Source: CALJFL01 sp964590005 (GTDB lineage Bacteria; Pseudomonadota; Gammaproteobacteria; Pseudomonadales; Halieaceae). Taken from it: a DNA stretch of 24,041 bases. The translations under genes and the position numbers were made by a program. Under the pieces are notes generated by a model, which worked only from the letters and a program-made list of their open reading frames with translations, was not told where the DNA came from and made no database searches. Below are positions 14,847 through 22,415 of this stretch, piece by piece. The DNA lies in assembly GCA_964590005.1 (NCBI GenBank), contig CAZPVJ010000146.1:1-24041 (forward strand), given 5' to 3'. Position 1 is the stretch's first letter. Each line of letters begins with the position of its first letter.

Positions 14847-15989
14847 ATGGCCAACGACGACGGCAGAGCAGGGCCACCTACCGAGGAGATTGAGGGCGCG
14901 CCCCCGGTCGAGTCCAGTGCTGAGATCCGCGAACGCAGACTGACTCAAACTGTCACTGTAAACCGTTACCTGTATCAGCAGGCCCAGCAGATGGAATTGA
15001 TGCTGATGGAGGCGTCAGACCTGCAGGCCCTGCTCGAAGTATTGCTGGTCAGCATGCCAAGGCACTTCAGTTTCCGCGCTGCTGAACTCTGGTTGTACGA
15101 CCCTGAAGAAGTCCTCGCGGGCCTCATTAGCGGTGCCCAGCGGTATGGTAACCAGTTGCAACTGCACAGCGACGTGTTTGATATGCAGGAACTCTATGAC
15201 CTGGAGCCCGATATCACACTGGTGGACGCCACCGACTCGCGTATGTTCGAAGTCCTCAAGACTGACCGCGGCGTTGAATACGCACTCCTGATGCCACTGC
15301 TGGATTCCGGACGAGTGATGGGCAGTTATCACTGCGGCCTTATGGACGATACCCTGGCCAGGGGTGACGCCGAAGAAGACGTGATCGCCCATCTGGCATC
15401 AGTCGTCTCGATTTGTTTTAAGAATGCGGTGGCGCGGCAGCAAGTGTCCCAGCTCACTATGCTGGACCCGCTTACCCATATCAGTAATTTGCGCGGATTC
15501 GAGAAGGATATCGCCCGGGAAATTGCCCGTGCTCGTCGAGGTGATCAGCCCGTTACAGTGCTGATGATGGCCATCGATGATTACGAGGAGCTCTATGTCC
15601 ATTACGGCAAGGTCACTGGCCAGTTTGTCATGAAGAAAGTCGCCGAGAGGATTTCTTCGGATCTCAGGGCCACGGATTACATGGCTCGCCTGTCCGATGC
15701 TGGCCTCGCCGTATTGATTCCAGGCAGTGGTGAGGCACTGGGTCACGATATTGCTGAACGCATGCGCTCTGATATCGACGATTTTGCCATTGATGATGGC
15801 AGGGGAGCAGTCTTGCATGTCACGCTTAGTATTGGCGTAGTCACCTGGGACCCCCAGCAGTTTCCCGCTGTTGATATGGCCCAGTTGGCCAAGCAAATGG
15901 AAACCGAAGCAGCGAAGGCTGTGGAAAACTGCCTGGATGAGGGCGGCAACCGGGTGGCCATCAGCCGCCTTAGCACATTGATGGTTTGA
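14847..15989 (+). CDS. GAF (DUF484-like) sensor with degenerate GGDEF domain
   Basis: The 380-residue protein begins with an acidic tail and a helical segment (30-60). A GAF/DUF484-like domain follows at about 55-200. Residues 205-365 are a diguanylate-cyclase-like domain (DPLTHISNLRGF at 207-218, MAIDDYEELY at 241-250, LSIGVVTW at 327-334). The GGDEF signature is replaced by SDAGL (283-287), flanked by the conserved R281 and AVL (288-290). Cyclase activity is therefore not expected; it may bind nucleotide, dimerise or sense a ligand through GAF. I choose ATG 14847, preceded by GAGAGAAG; an ATG at 14826 adds seven residues. The carbonic anhydrase gene follows after 18 bases, so they may be co-transcribed. 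Confidence 0.85.
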   Translation: MANDDGRAGPPTEEIEGAPPVESSAEIRERRLTQTVTVNRYLYQQAQQMELMLMEASDLQALLEVLLVSMPRHFSFRAAELWLYDPEEVLAGLISGAQRYGNQLQLHSDVFDMQELYDLEPDITLVDATDSRMFEVLKTDRGVEYALLMPLLDSGRVMGSYHCGLMDDTLARGDAEEDVIAHLASVVSICFKNAVARQQVSQLTMLDPLTHISNLRGFEKDIAREIARARRGDQPVTVLMMAIDDYEELYVHYGKVTGQFVMKKVAERISSDLRATDYMARLSDAGLAVLIPGSGEALGHDIAERMRSDIDDFAIDDGRGAVLHVTLSIGVVTWDPQQFPAVDMAQLAKQMETEAAKAVENCLDEGGNRVAISRLSTLMV

Positions 15990-16007
15990 TACTCCAGAGG
16001 AAATACG

Positions 16008-16649
16008 ATGGACGGTCTTGAGGGCCTGTTTGCCAACAACCGTGCCTGGGCCGCCCAGGTCGAACAGAACGATCCGGGTTTTTTTGAAAAGCTCGCCGGC
16101 CAGCAAAGTCCCGAATACCTCTGGATAGGTTGCTCTGATAGTCGTGTTCCGGCCAACCAGATTGTCGGCCTTGAGCCGGGCGAAGTATTTGTTCACCGAA
16201 ATGTCGCCAATGTAGTCGCTAACACGGACCTGAATTGCCTCTCGGTTATGCAGTACGCCATCGACGTACTCAAAGTGAAACACGTACTGGTAGTGGGTCA
16301 TTACGGCTGTGGCGGCGTCAAGGCCGCCTATGAAGATGCAGATAATGGACTTATCGACAACTGGCTACGCAATATCAAGGATGTAATAAGCGCCAATAGG
16401 GAACAGATCGAGGCCTTGCCCGCAGACGAGTCACCGCTCGACCTGCTGTGTGAACTCAACGTCAAGAACCAGGTCGCCAACGTCTCCCACACCACTATCG
16501 TGCAAAACGCCTGGGCTCGCGGTCAGTCTCTAGCGATCCATGGTCTTGTCTACAGCCTGAAGGATGGTTTGCTCAAGGACCTCGAGTGTACGGTGTTGGG
16601 GCCGGAGAGTATCACTGATGCGTACCGCGTAACCCCGTCCCAGGGGTGA
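16008..16649 (+). CDS. can: Beta-class carbonic anhydrase
   Basis: The enzyme interconverts CO2 and bicarbonate in the cytoplasm, supplying bicarbonate for carboxylations. The 213 residues hold the zinc ligands and catalytic pair of the family: C42, D44 and R46 in GCSDSRVPAN, and H98 and C101 in GHYGCGG. These numbers agree with E. coli Can. GLEPGEVFVHRNVANVV (54-70) and NVKNQVANVSHTTIVQNAW are also typical. AGAGGA lies about 7 bases before the ATG. It follows the GAF/GGDEF gene. The 75-base gap to the SDR gene contains no clear terminator. Confidence 0.96.
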   Translation: MDGLEGLFANNRAWAAQVEQNDPGFFEKLAGQQSPEYLWIGCSDSRVPANQIVGLEPGEVFVHRNVANVVANTDLNCLSVMQYAIDVLKVKHVLVVGHYGCGGVKAAYEDADNGLIDNWLRNIKDVISANREQIEALPADESPLDLLCELNVKNQVANVSHTTIVQNAWARGQSLAIHGLVYSLKDGLLKDLECTVLGPESITDAYRVTPSQG

Positions 16650-16724
16650 ATACCCTGTATGAGGGATTAAGCCTGGAAGCGGCAGTTCTAGAATTTCCGC
16701 CACAGTAATGACTTAGAGCCCGCG

Positions 16725-17660
16725 ATGCCTTTTGAACCCGTTGACCTGGTCGATAAAAAGATTCTGATCACCGGCCCCACCGGACAGGTCGCGCGCCCCG
16801 TCGTGGAGGCATGGTCGTCTTTTGCGGACATCTATGCCCTTGCGCGTTTTAGTAATCCTGAACACAGGCAGCAGCTTGAAGCTCTGGGTGCAACCTGTAT
16901 CGCTGCAGACCTGGCAGACCCAGGGGGGCTTTCGGCTCTGCCCGACGACTTTGATTACGTGTTGAATTTTGCCGTGGTCAAGAGTGGCAACTTTGATTAC
17001 GACCTGGCGGCCAACGCAGAGGGTCTGGGGCGCCTGATGATGCACTGCAGAAATGCCAAGGCATTTCTGCACCTGTCTTCCACGGCGGTCTACGAATATG
17101 CAGGGCACGAACCTCTGGCTGAGGATGCCCCACTGGGTGATAACCACCGGGTGATGTTTCCCACCTACAGTATCAGCAAGATTGCCTCTGAAACAGTTTG
17201 CCGCTTCGTTGCGCGTCAGTTTCAGATTCCGACGGTCATCGCTCGCTTAAGCGTGCCCTATGGTGACAACGGAGGTTGGCCCTATTTTCACCTGTTAATG
17301 ATGGAACAGGGTATCCCGATTGATGTGCACCCGGATGCTCCAAATTATTACAACCTGTTGCACGTTGACGACTACCTCGAAAAATTGCCTCGGCTGCTCG
17401 CGGCCGCGACCACCGATGTCACTACCGTTAATTTCGGTGGATCCGAGCGCACCAGTATCGAGCAGTGGTGTGGCTACCTCGAAGAACTCACCGGTTTGAG
17501 CGCTTCGTTCAGGGACAACCCCCAGGCCTTTGGCTCGCTCTGTATTGATAACAAGTTGATGCACGAGTTGGTGGGTCCTTGTCGTGTGGCGTGGCGTGAT
17601 GGTATTAGACGACAGCTTGAGGCCCTGGCACCGCAGCTGTTGCGTGAGGGCCCGCAATGA
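16725..17660 (+). CDS. NAD(P)-dependent oxidoreductase, extended SDR / epimerase-dehydratase family
   Basis: The 311-residue protein has a Rossmann start ILITGPTGQVARPV (14-27). HLSSTAVYEY (116-125) carries the serine region, and YSISK (149-153, Y149 and K153) is the active-site motif, with a further helix SETVCRFVARQF. NLLHVDDYLEKL (about 208-219) is typical of NAD-dependent epimerase/dehydratases. The substrate is unknown. It overlaps the NTF2-like gene by ATGA, and such small NTF2-fold partners are often encoded beside SDR enzymes acting on lipids, steroids or polyketide-like molecules. That association is only suggestive. Confidence 0.87.
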   Translation: MPFEPVDLVDKKILITGPTGQVARPVVEAWSSFADIYALARFSNPEHRQQLEALGATCIAADLADPGGLSALPDDFDYVLNFAVVKSGNFDYDLAANAEGLGRLMMHCRNAKAFLHLSSTAVYEYAGHEPLAEDAPLGDNHRVMFPTYSISKIASETVCRFVARQFQIPTVIARLSVPYGDNGGWPYFHLLMMEQGIPIDVHPDAPNYYNLLHVDDYLEKLPRLLAAATTDVTTVNFGGSERTSIEQWCGYLEELTGLSASFRDNPQAFGSLCIDNKLMHELVGPCRVAWRDGIRRQLEALAPQLLREGPQ

Positions 17661-18187
17661 GCCTTGAGGAACGTATCGCGCGTCTCGAGGCAATCGAAGC
17701 GATTAAGGCGCTGAAAGCGAGGTATTTCCTCGCCTGTGACCGAAAGCAACCGGCGTTGGTGCGATCGTGCTTTGCCGAGGGACCGATAGACTTGCAGTAC
17801 GGACGCATCGGCAAGTTCAGTGACCGGGAGCAAATGATAGCGGTGTTTACCGAACTGGCCTGCAACGAGCACATTGTGGAGATGCATCACGGCCAAAATC
17901 CCCAGATAAGGCTTATCGATGAAAACAATGCTGCCGCGAGCTGGGGCCTGTATTACTTCATGATCGATACACAGCGCCAGGTGTCGACCCAGCTGGGTGG
18001 CGTATACGACGACGAATACCGACGGGTCGCAGGTGAGTGGCTGATTACACGGTCCCACTACGAAGTGCTGTCGACACAGATTCTGGATCTGTCGCAGGGC
18101 CAGGCGAGAGTGGTGTTTGCCGGTGGCGCCGCGCCCGTGCATCTCGACGATCCATCCATGCAGGCAAGCTCGGAAAAGGCTGACTGA
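17657..18187 (+). CDS. NTF2-like / SnoaL-like protein
   Basis: A 176-residue alpha+beta protein with the N-terminal helix pattern of the SnoaL-like superfamily: LEERIARLEAIEAIKALKAR, then YFLACDRK and a conserved-looking VEMHHGQNPQIRL. A middle strand region (AASWGLYYFMID) precedes a C-terminal WLITRSHYEVLS. Members range from cyclases and dehydratases to binding proteins, so no reaction can be assigned. It starts inside the SDR stop (ATGA), implying coupled translation. The C-terminal tail from about 148 is variable and probably disordered. Confidence 0.8.
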   Translation: MSLEERIARLEAIEAIKALKARYFLACDRKQPALVRSCFAEGPIDLQYGRIGKFSDREQMIAVFTELACNEHIVEMHHGQNPQIRLIDENNAAASWGLYYFMIDTQRQVSTQLGGVYDDEYRRVAGEWLITRSHYEVLSTQILDLSQGQARVVFAGGAAPVHLDDPSMQASSEKAD

Positions 18188-18258
18188 TTTGGGGTTGCCG
18201 CGCGATCAATTGCCGATGCTTGTCGCGTCCGCCTGGATTTTACTTGGGGTTGTTTCCC

Positions 18259-18981
18259 TTGACGCCTGAGCGGCTTGCTCGTTTGCGAAGCGTGCTCGAC
18301 CAGCGACAACCCGACCTGACCGTGGTGACCGACTTTGTTCACAAGCAGCGTAATCTGTCCGCGATTGTCCGCAATTGTGACGCTGCCGGGATCATGCGGG
18401 TTTATGCGGCCATTGGTGGTGAGGACTACCGGGCCTTTAGGGGCACTACAATGGGCTCGCACCTATGGGTCAAGGTAATACCCTGCCAGAGCCTGGAGCA
18501 GGCGTTGGAGCCGTTAATGCGGGACGGCTACCAGACCGTGGCGGCGCACTTGGGCGACGGTGCGATCGATTATCGCGAGATCGATTACACCCGGCCCACG
18601 GCGATCATTATGGGTGCCGAGAAAGCGGGTGTCTCTGTGGCGGCGCGGGCCCGAGTGGATCGCTGCGTCAGTATCCCCATGTGCGGCATGGTGGGCTCTT
18701 ACAACGTTTCTGTCGCCGCCGGCATCATCCTTGCCGAGGCACAGCAGCAGCGTCGGCGCGCGGGCCTGTATGAGCAGCGGCGAATCGATGACGATTGCTA
18801 TCGCACGCTTTTCTTCCAGTGGGCCCACCCCAGACTGAGGGACTTTTGTGAGGAACGGGGATTGCGCTACCCTGAGCTGAATGATGAGGGAGAGTTGCTT
18901 GATGCTCCCGGTTGGTATGCATCCGTTCGCGCGGGAACGGCTGCGCGATACCCTGACCCTGGGGAGAGCCCTGTAGAATGA
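18259..18981 (+). CDS. trmH: tRNA (guanosine-18-2'-O)-methyltransferase TrmH
   Basis: This SPOUT enzyme methylates the ribose of G18 in the D-loop of several tRNAs with S-adenosylmethionine. The three SPOUT motifs are visible: NLSAIVRNCDAAGI, IIMGAEKAGVS, and SIPMCGMVGSYNVSVAAGIIL forming the knot. The REIDYTRPTAIIMG segment is almost identical to E. coli TrmH. No in-frame ATG lies near the start. I choose TTG 18259, because TPERLARLRSVLDQRQPDLTV then aligns with the E. coli N-terminus from residue 2, with GGGG about 9 bases upstream. TTG 18220 would add 13 residues. The length is about 240 residues. It overlaps the 59-residue membrane ORF by ATGA. Confidence 0.94.
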   Translation: MTPERLARLRSVLDQRQPDLTVVTDFVHKQRNLSAIVRNCDAAGIMRVYAAIGGEDYRAFRGTTMGSHLWVKVIPCQSLEQALEPLMRDGYQTVAAHLGDGAIDYREIDYTRPTAIIMGAEKAGVSVAARARVDRCVSIPMCGMVGSYNVSVAAGIILAEAQQQRRRAGLYEQRRIDDDCYRTLFFQWAHPRLRDFCEERGLRYPELNDEGELLDAPGWYASVRAGTAARYPDPGESPVE

Positions 18982-19157
18982 CAAATTTGATGTTGCTCCT
19001 GTTGATGATCTTTGGCGGTGTGGCTCTGATGGTGGTGCTGGGTGAACGCTTTGCAAAGCCTGCCGATGAGCAGCGACTTAACCAGCTGCGACGGTGGATA
19101 ATGCCCCTGGTGGGTATTGCCCTGGTGCTGTCGCTGATAGATTTTTACTGGAACTGA
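18978..19157 (+). CDS. Small two-helix membrane protein, 59 residues
   Basis: An ATG at 18978 overlaps the trmH stop by four bases (ATGA) and opens a 59-codon frame ending TGA 19155-19157. It reads MTNLMLLLLMIFGGVALMVV at the start, with a second hydrophobic stretch at about 41-57 (IMPLVGIALVLSLIDFYW) and a charged connector (about 23-38, with Lys, Glu and Arg). Two membrane helices and a cytoplasmic or periplasmic loop are likely. The function is unknown. Coupled overlap and typical membrane composition support expression; it is too short for family recognition by eye. Confidence 0.65.
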   Translation: MTNLMLLLLMIFGGVALMVVLGERFAKPADEQRLNQLRRWIMPLVGIALVLSLIDFYWN

Positions 19158-19219
19158 CCACCGCAAAACCAACGAATTGTGCCCGATGCCCTGCGCATCT
19201 CACCTGGAACTAACGACCT

Positions 19220-20317
19220 ATGCCTGCTCTAGAACTCGATATGCTGCGTTCCGGTGAATTGTGGGAGCGTTTTTGTGAGGACCTGAAATCGGCGGGTCGA
19301 CAAGTACTTGCCGAATCGGCACCCGATGACGATCTTACCCGGGCTGAGGGCTTTCGTTATCTCACCCGACTGCTGCGACTTTCGTTGGAAAAGCACATAG
19401 AGTTCAACGATGCCCGGTTTCCACAGTTTTACTCCCTGTCACACGAAACCGCCAAGATCGGCAACGACAACCCCGATAATTTCTACCTAAACTGTGCCAT
19501 CGACGGGGCGCTGGATTACCGGATCAGCGGTAACGCAGGTTCTGTCGCTTACCTCAGCTTCGAGAGCAAGGCCGGGTCGTTTGCCGGTCAGGGTGATATG
19601 GCGCCCACTGGCCATGTTGAACTCGCCGAACTGGACGTCGACGACGATGGCAACTTCGAGTTACAGGTCAGCGCTACCGAACAGTCGGGCAACTGGCTGC
19701 CTATGACTGTCGATAGCGACAACCTGCTGGTGCGCCAGACTTTCCTTGACCGGCGTCGCGAAAAAAAGGCGGCACTGCACATAGAGTGTTTGAACCCGGT
19801 GGGTAAGCAGGTACTTGACCCTTCGGTATTCGCATCACAACTGGCCGCGGTAGTGCCCTTCGTCAACGGCACTGCGGGTCTATTCAGGGAATGGATGGAG
19901 GTGTTCGCAGGGCATATCAATGCCTTGCCGCCCAATGACCAGGCGATGTGCTTGCGCGCCGGGGGCGATCCATCCATTTATTATCACAACAGCTACTGGC
20001 AATTGGCAGGCGAACAAGCCCTCTTGATTGAGTTCACGCCCCCCAGCGCCTGCCGGACCTGGAATTTCCAGCTGTCCAATTTCTGGATGGAGTCCCTCGA
20101 TTATCGCTACCACCGAATCAGCCTCAACCAACACAGTGCGTCGGTAACCCCGGATGGCCGCGTCCAGATCGTGGTCGCTGCGCAAAACCCCGGAGAGGGC
20201 TATCCCAACTGGTTGACGACGGCCGGTCACACCTGTGGCGCCATGCTGTTGCGCTATGTTGAAGCCAGCGACTATCCCCCGATTAGCACTCGCGTGGTGC
20301 CGCTGGCCGAACTCTGA
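19220..20317 (+). CDS. DUF1214 domain-containing protein
   Basis: The 365-residue protein lacks a signal peptide. Its C-terminal half fits DUF1214: TWNFQLSNFWMESLDYRYHR, the SVTPDGRVQIVVAAQNPGEG segment and NWLTTAGHTCGAMLLRY. NPDNFYLNCAIDGALDYRI and ESKAGSF (about 85-120) mark an upstream part typical of longer members. The biochemical role of the family is unknown. A separate sulfotransferase gene follows after 16 bases, so a shared pathway on a hydroxylated lipid or steroid-like molecule is possible but unproven. The preceding 62-base gap shows no clear promoter. Confidence 0.82.
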   Translation: MPALELDMLRSGELWERFCEDLKSAGRQVLAESAPDDDLTRAEGFRYLTRLLRLSLEKHIEFNDARFPQFYSLSHETAKIGNDNPDNFYLNCAIDGALDYRISGNAGSVAYLSFESKAGSFAGQGDMAPTGHVELAELDVDDDGNFELQVSATEQSGNWLPMTVDSDNLLVRQTFLDRRREKKAALHIECLNPVGKQVLDPSVFASQLAAVVPFVNGTAGLFREWMEVFAGHINALPPNDQAMCLRAGGDPSIYYHNSYWQLAGEQALLIEFTPPSACRTWNFQLSNFWMESLDYRYHRISLNQHSASVTPDGRVQIVVAAQNPGEGYPNWLTTAGHTCGAMLLRYVEASDYPPISTRVVPLAEL

Positions 20318-20333
20318 AGGAGTATCTCATCGT

Positions 20334-21512
20334 ATGACCGACCTGGATTTCTCTCCCGACGCGGTCGTTGCCGCGGCCCGGCAGGTCGACGGCCTGTCCG
20401 ACTTTGGCGACGAGGGCTACCGTGAGCCGCTGGAGCGCTTACTTTGGTCCCTGGACAACGAGGCGGCGCTCAATAGTGTCGGCCAATCGGTGTTGCACCA
20501 GCGCATGGTAGACATTCTCGCCACACGCCTGCGCGTCCAGGCCTGGCTGCAGCGCTACCCCGAGATTCGCGAAGAGCAGATTGAATCGCCGCTGGTCATT
20601 GTAGGCTTGCCCCGTACGGGGACGACGATGCTGCACCGCACTATCGCCGCCGACCATCGAATGTATGCGCCGCTTTGGTACGAGGTCAGGTATCCGAGTC
20701 CGGCACTCGACTGGGATTTCAGCGCGGCCGGTGATGCGCGTATAAGTGACGCCAAGGCTGAGATGCAGGCGATGCTCGAGGGCAACCCCGAACTGCTGGC
20801 CATCCACCCCATGGATGCCATGGGGCCAGACGAGGACATCATGCTGCTGGAACAATCGTTCTACAGTTTCAATACCCAGGCCTTTGCTAACATTCCCAGC
20901 TTCGACGCCTGGATAGAGGCGCAGGATCACACCCCCGGCTATGAATACTTCAAGCTACTACTCCAGTTTCTGCAATGGCAGAAAAAACGCAGTGGCCAGC
21001 AAGGCCAGCGCTGGACGCTCAAGGCGCCTCACCACCTCCACTACATGGACCTGGTTTTCAAGGTGTTTCCAGATGCCAGGGTTGTGCAATCCCACCGTGA
21101 CCCGGTTGAGACCATACCGTCACTGGCGAGCCTTATCGCGGGGGTATGGGTGATCTATTCCGACGAGGCGGATCCCACCGAAGTGGGGCGCCAGTGGGCG
21201 CGCAAGTTTGCGCGGGGTATGGAGCATACGATGGCAGTGCGGGAGCAACGCGGCGACGAAGCATTTCTTGATCTATGGTTTCGGGATACGGTAAACCAGC
21301 CGTTGGTAGAAATAGGCAAGGTGTACGATTTTCTGGGTATGGACCTGACTCCGGAGGCTCGCGCAGAGATGGCCCAGTGGCAGGATTTCAATCGCCGCGA
21401 GCTGCGTCCGCCACACGAGTATGCCCTGGCCGATTTTGGTCTCAGCGAGGAAGCGCTAAAGGCGCAATTCCAGCATTATCGCCAGCGTTTCATAGACGCC
21501 GGCGCTGGGTAG
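20334..21512 (+). CDS. Sulfotransferase family protein (PAPS-dependent type)
   Basis: The 392-residue protein has the 5'-phosphosulfate loop VIVGLPRTGTTMLHRTI (88-104). A 3'-phosphate-binding segment reads VVQSHRDPVETIPSLASL. Together these mark a PAPS-dependent sulfotransferase of the Sulfotransferase_3 type. The middle LKAPHHLHYMDLVFKVFPDA is also characteristic. The acceptor is unknown. ATG 20334 is preferred to the upstream start at 20235, which would lie inside the DUF1214 gene; AAGGAG sits about 11 bases before this ATG. The DUF1214 gene ends 16 bases upstream, so the two are likely co-transcribed. Confidence 0.88.
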   Translation: MTDLDFSPDAVVAAARQVDGLSDFGDEGYREPLERLLWSLDNEAALNSVGQSVLHQRMVDILATRLRVQAWLQRYPEIREEQIESPLVIVGLPRTGTTMLHRTIAADHRMYAPLWYEVRYPSPALDWDFSAAGDARISDAKAEMQAMLEGNPELLAIHPMDAMGPDEDIMLLEQSFYSFNTQAFANIPSFDAWIEAQDHTPGYEYFKLLLQFLQWQKKRSGQQGQRWTLKAPHHLHYMDLVFKVFPDARVVQSHRDPVETIPSLASLIAGVWVIYSDEADPTEVGRQWARKFARGMEHTMAVREQRGDEAFLDLWFRDTVNQPLVEIGKVYDFLGMDLTPEARAEMAQWQDFNRRELRPPHEYALADFGLSEEALKAQFQHYRQRFIDAGAG

Positions 21513-21524
21513 AGCACGCGCCAG

Positions 21525-21552
21525 GGTGGGTAATATTGGGTAATTTCCCACC
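21525..21552. repeat. Inverted repeat with a tandem octamer after the sulfotransferase gene
   Basis: GGTGGG (21525-21530) and CCCACC (21547-21552) form six pairs around a 16-base loop, and TGGGTAAT occurs twice in the segment 21527-21544. No T-tract follows, so a rho-independent terminator is not convincing. The segment lies in the 96-base gap before the lipoprotein gene. A TATGAT at 21576-21581 may be its -10 box; no good -35 is seen. Confidence 0.35.
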
Positions 21553-21608
21553 TGTATTCCCTCGCGTGGCAGGTTTATGATTCTCCCCCGTTAAACTACG
21601 GTTGCATT

Positions 21609-22415
21609 ATGGCTCTCACACCTTCAATCCCAACCAGGCTGCGGGCGCCCATGCGCAGCGTTTCGGTGCTTCTTATGGCGGCGCTGCTGTCCGCTTGTGC
21701 GGCGACGCAGAATCCGGGTCCTACGGCTGAAGCACAGGCCCTCGCAGACGAATTGCGAGCAGACATGGGCCGTTGCGTCGATGCGTTGGATGACAGTGAG
21801 CGCAGCCTGGCTCAACAGTCCCGACACCTGGTGGAGCAGGACAAGAAGCTGGAGGCTATGCATAACACGCTGTTGGAGCTGGAATCGAGTGTGGCCGGTG
21901 CTTCTGAACGGGCCGTGCTGGCGCCTGCGAATTGCGAAGCCGCCGATAGCGCCGGCAGCGTAGAGGGCAAATTACTGGTTGGCAGGCAAGAGCATGTCTG
22001 GATGGAAGACCTCAACCTCAGCCTGCCTGCGCGTGTCGACACGGGGGCCGAAACGGCCTCGATTGATGCCCGTAATATTGAGCTGTTTGAACGCAATGGT
22101 GATCCCTGGGTACGGTTCGAGATCGTACATCCGGAGACAGGAGAGCCGATTCCGCTGGAGCGCAGGCTGGTGCGTAAAGCCAGGATCGTGCAGGCTAATT
22201 CTGAACAGGCCGAGCGGCGCCCGGTGATCAGTTTGGGCATCGTTGTCGGTTCGGTCCGGCAGCAGGCGGAATTCACGCTCAGCGACCGCAGTCACCTGGA
22301 TTACCAGGTGCTGGTGGGTCGAAACATACTCGCTGATATGATGATCGTTGACGTCAGCCAGACCAATATTGCGCCGCCCCAGGTGCCGCAGCAGGAAGCG
22401 GACAGCTCACCTTGA
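21609..22415 (+). CDS. Lipoprotein of the RimK-associated aspartyl-protease-like family (DUF785, ATP-dependent zinc protease)
   Basis: The 268-residue protein carries a lipoprotein signal with lipobox LLSAC (C30), so it should be anchored in the envelope. A probable coiled coil spans about 58-98. The C-terminal domain (about 118-255) is the retropepsin-like fold annotated as ATP-dependent zinc protease/DUF785: ARVDTGAETASIDA at 141-154 has the aspartyl-type DTGA motif, and QVLVGRNILADMMIVDVS ends it. It sits directly upstream of the 7TM and ATP-grasp genes, a known gene association. The 'zinc protease' label is inherited; catalysis is unproven. An alternative ATG at 21651 would still keep the lipobox. 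Confidence 0.85.
   Translation: MALTPSIPTRLRAPMRSVSVLLMAALLSACAATQNPGPTAEAQALADELRADMGRCVDALDDSERSLAQQSRHLVEQDKKLEAMHNTLLELESSVAGASERAVLAPANCEAADSAGSVEGKLLVGRQEHVWMEDLNLSLPARVDTGAETASIDARNIELFERNGDPWVRFEIVHPETGEPIPLERRLVRKARIVQANSEQAERRPVISLGIVVGSVRQQAEFTLSDRSHLDYQVLVGRNILADMMIVDVSQTNIAPPQVPQQEADSSP

Noticed and set aside
15399..16301. A 300-codon open frame on the minus strand across the GAF/GGDEF and can genes
   Set aside because: It is antisense to two clear genes, has no recognisable domain and no ribosome site. It most likely reflects codon bias of the plus-strand genes.
16640..16664. Hairpin CAGGG/CCCTG after can as a terminator
   Set aside because: Only five pairs, the stop codon lies in the loop and no T-tract follows.
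17474..18142. A 222-codon antisense frame over the SDR and NTF2-like genes
   Set aside because: Fully covered by better-supported genes; composition is Arg/His/Gln-rich without a recognisable fold.
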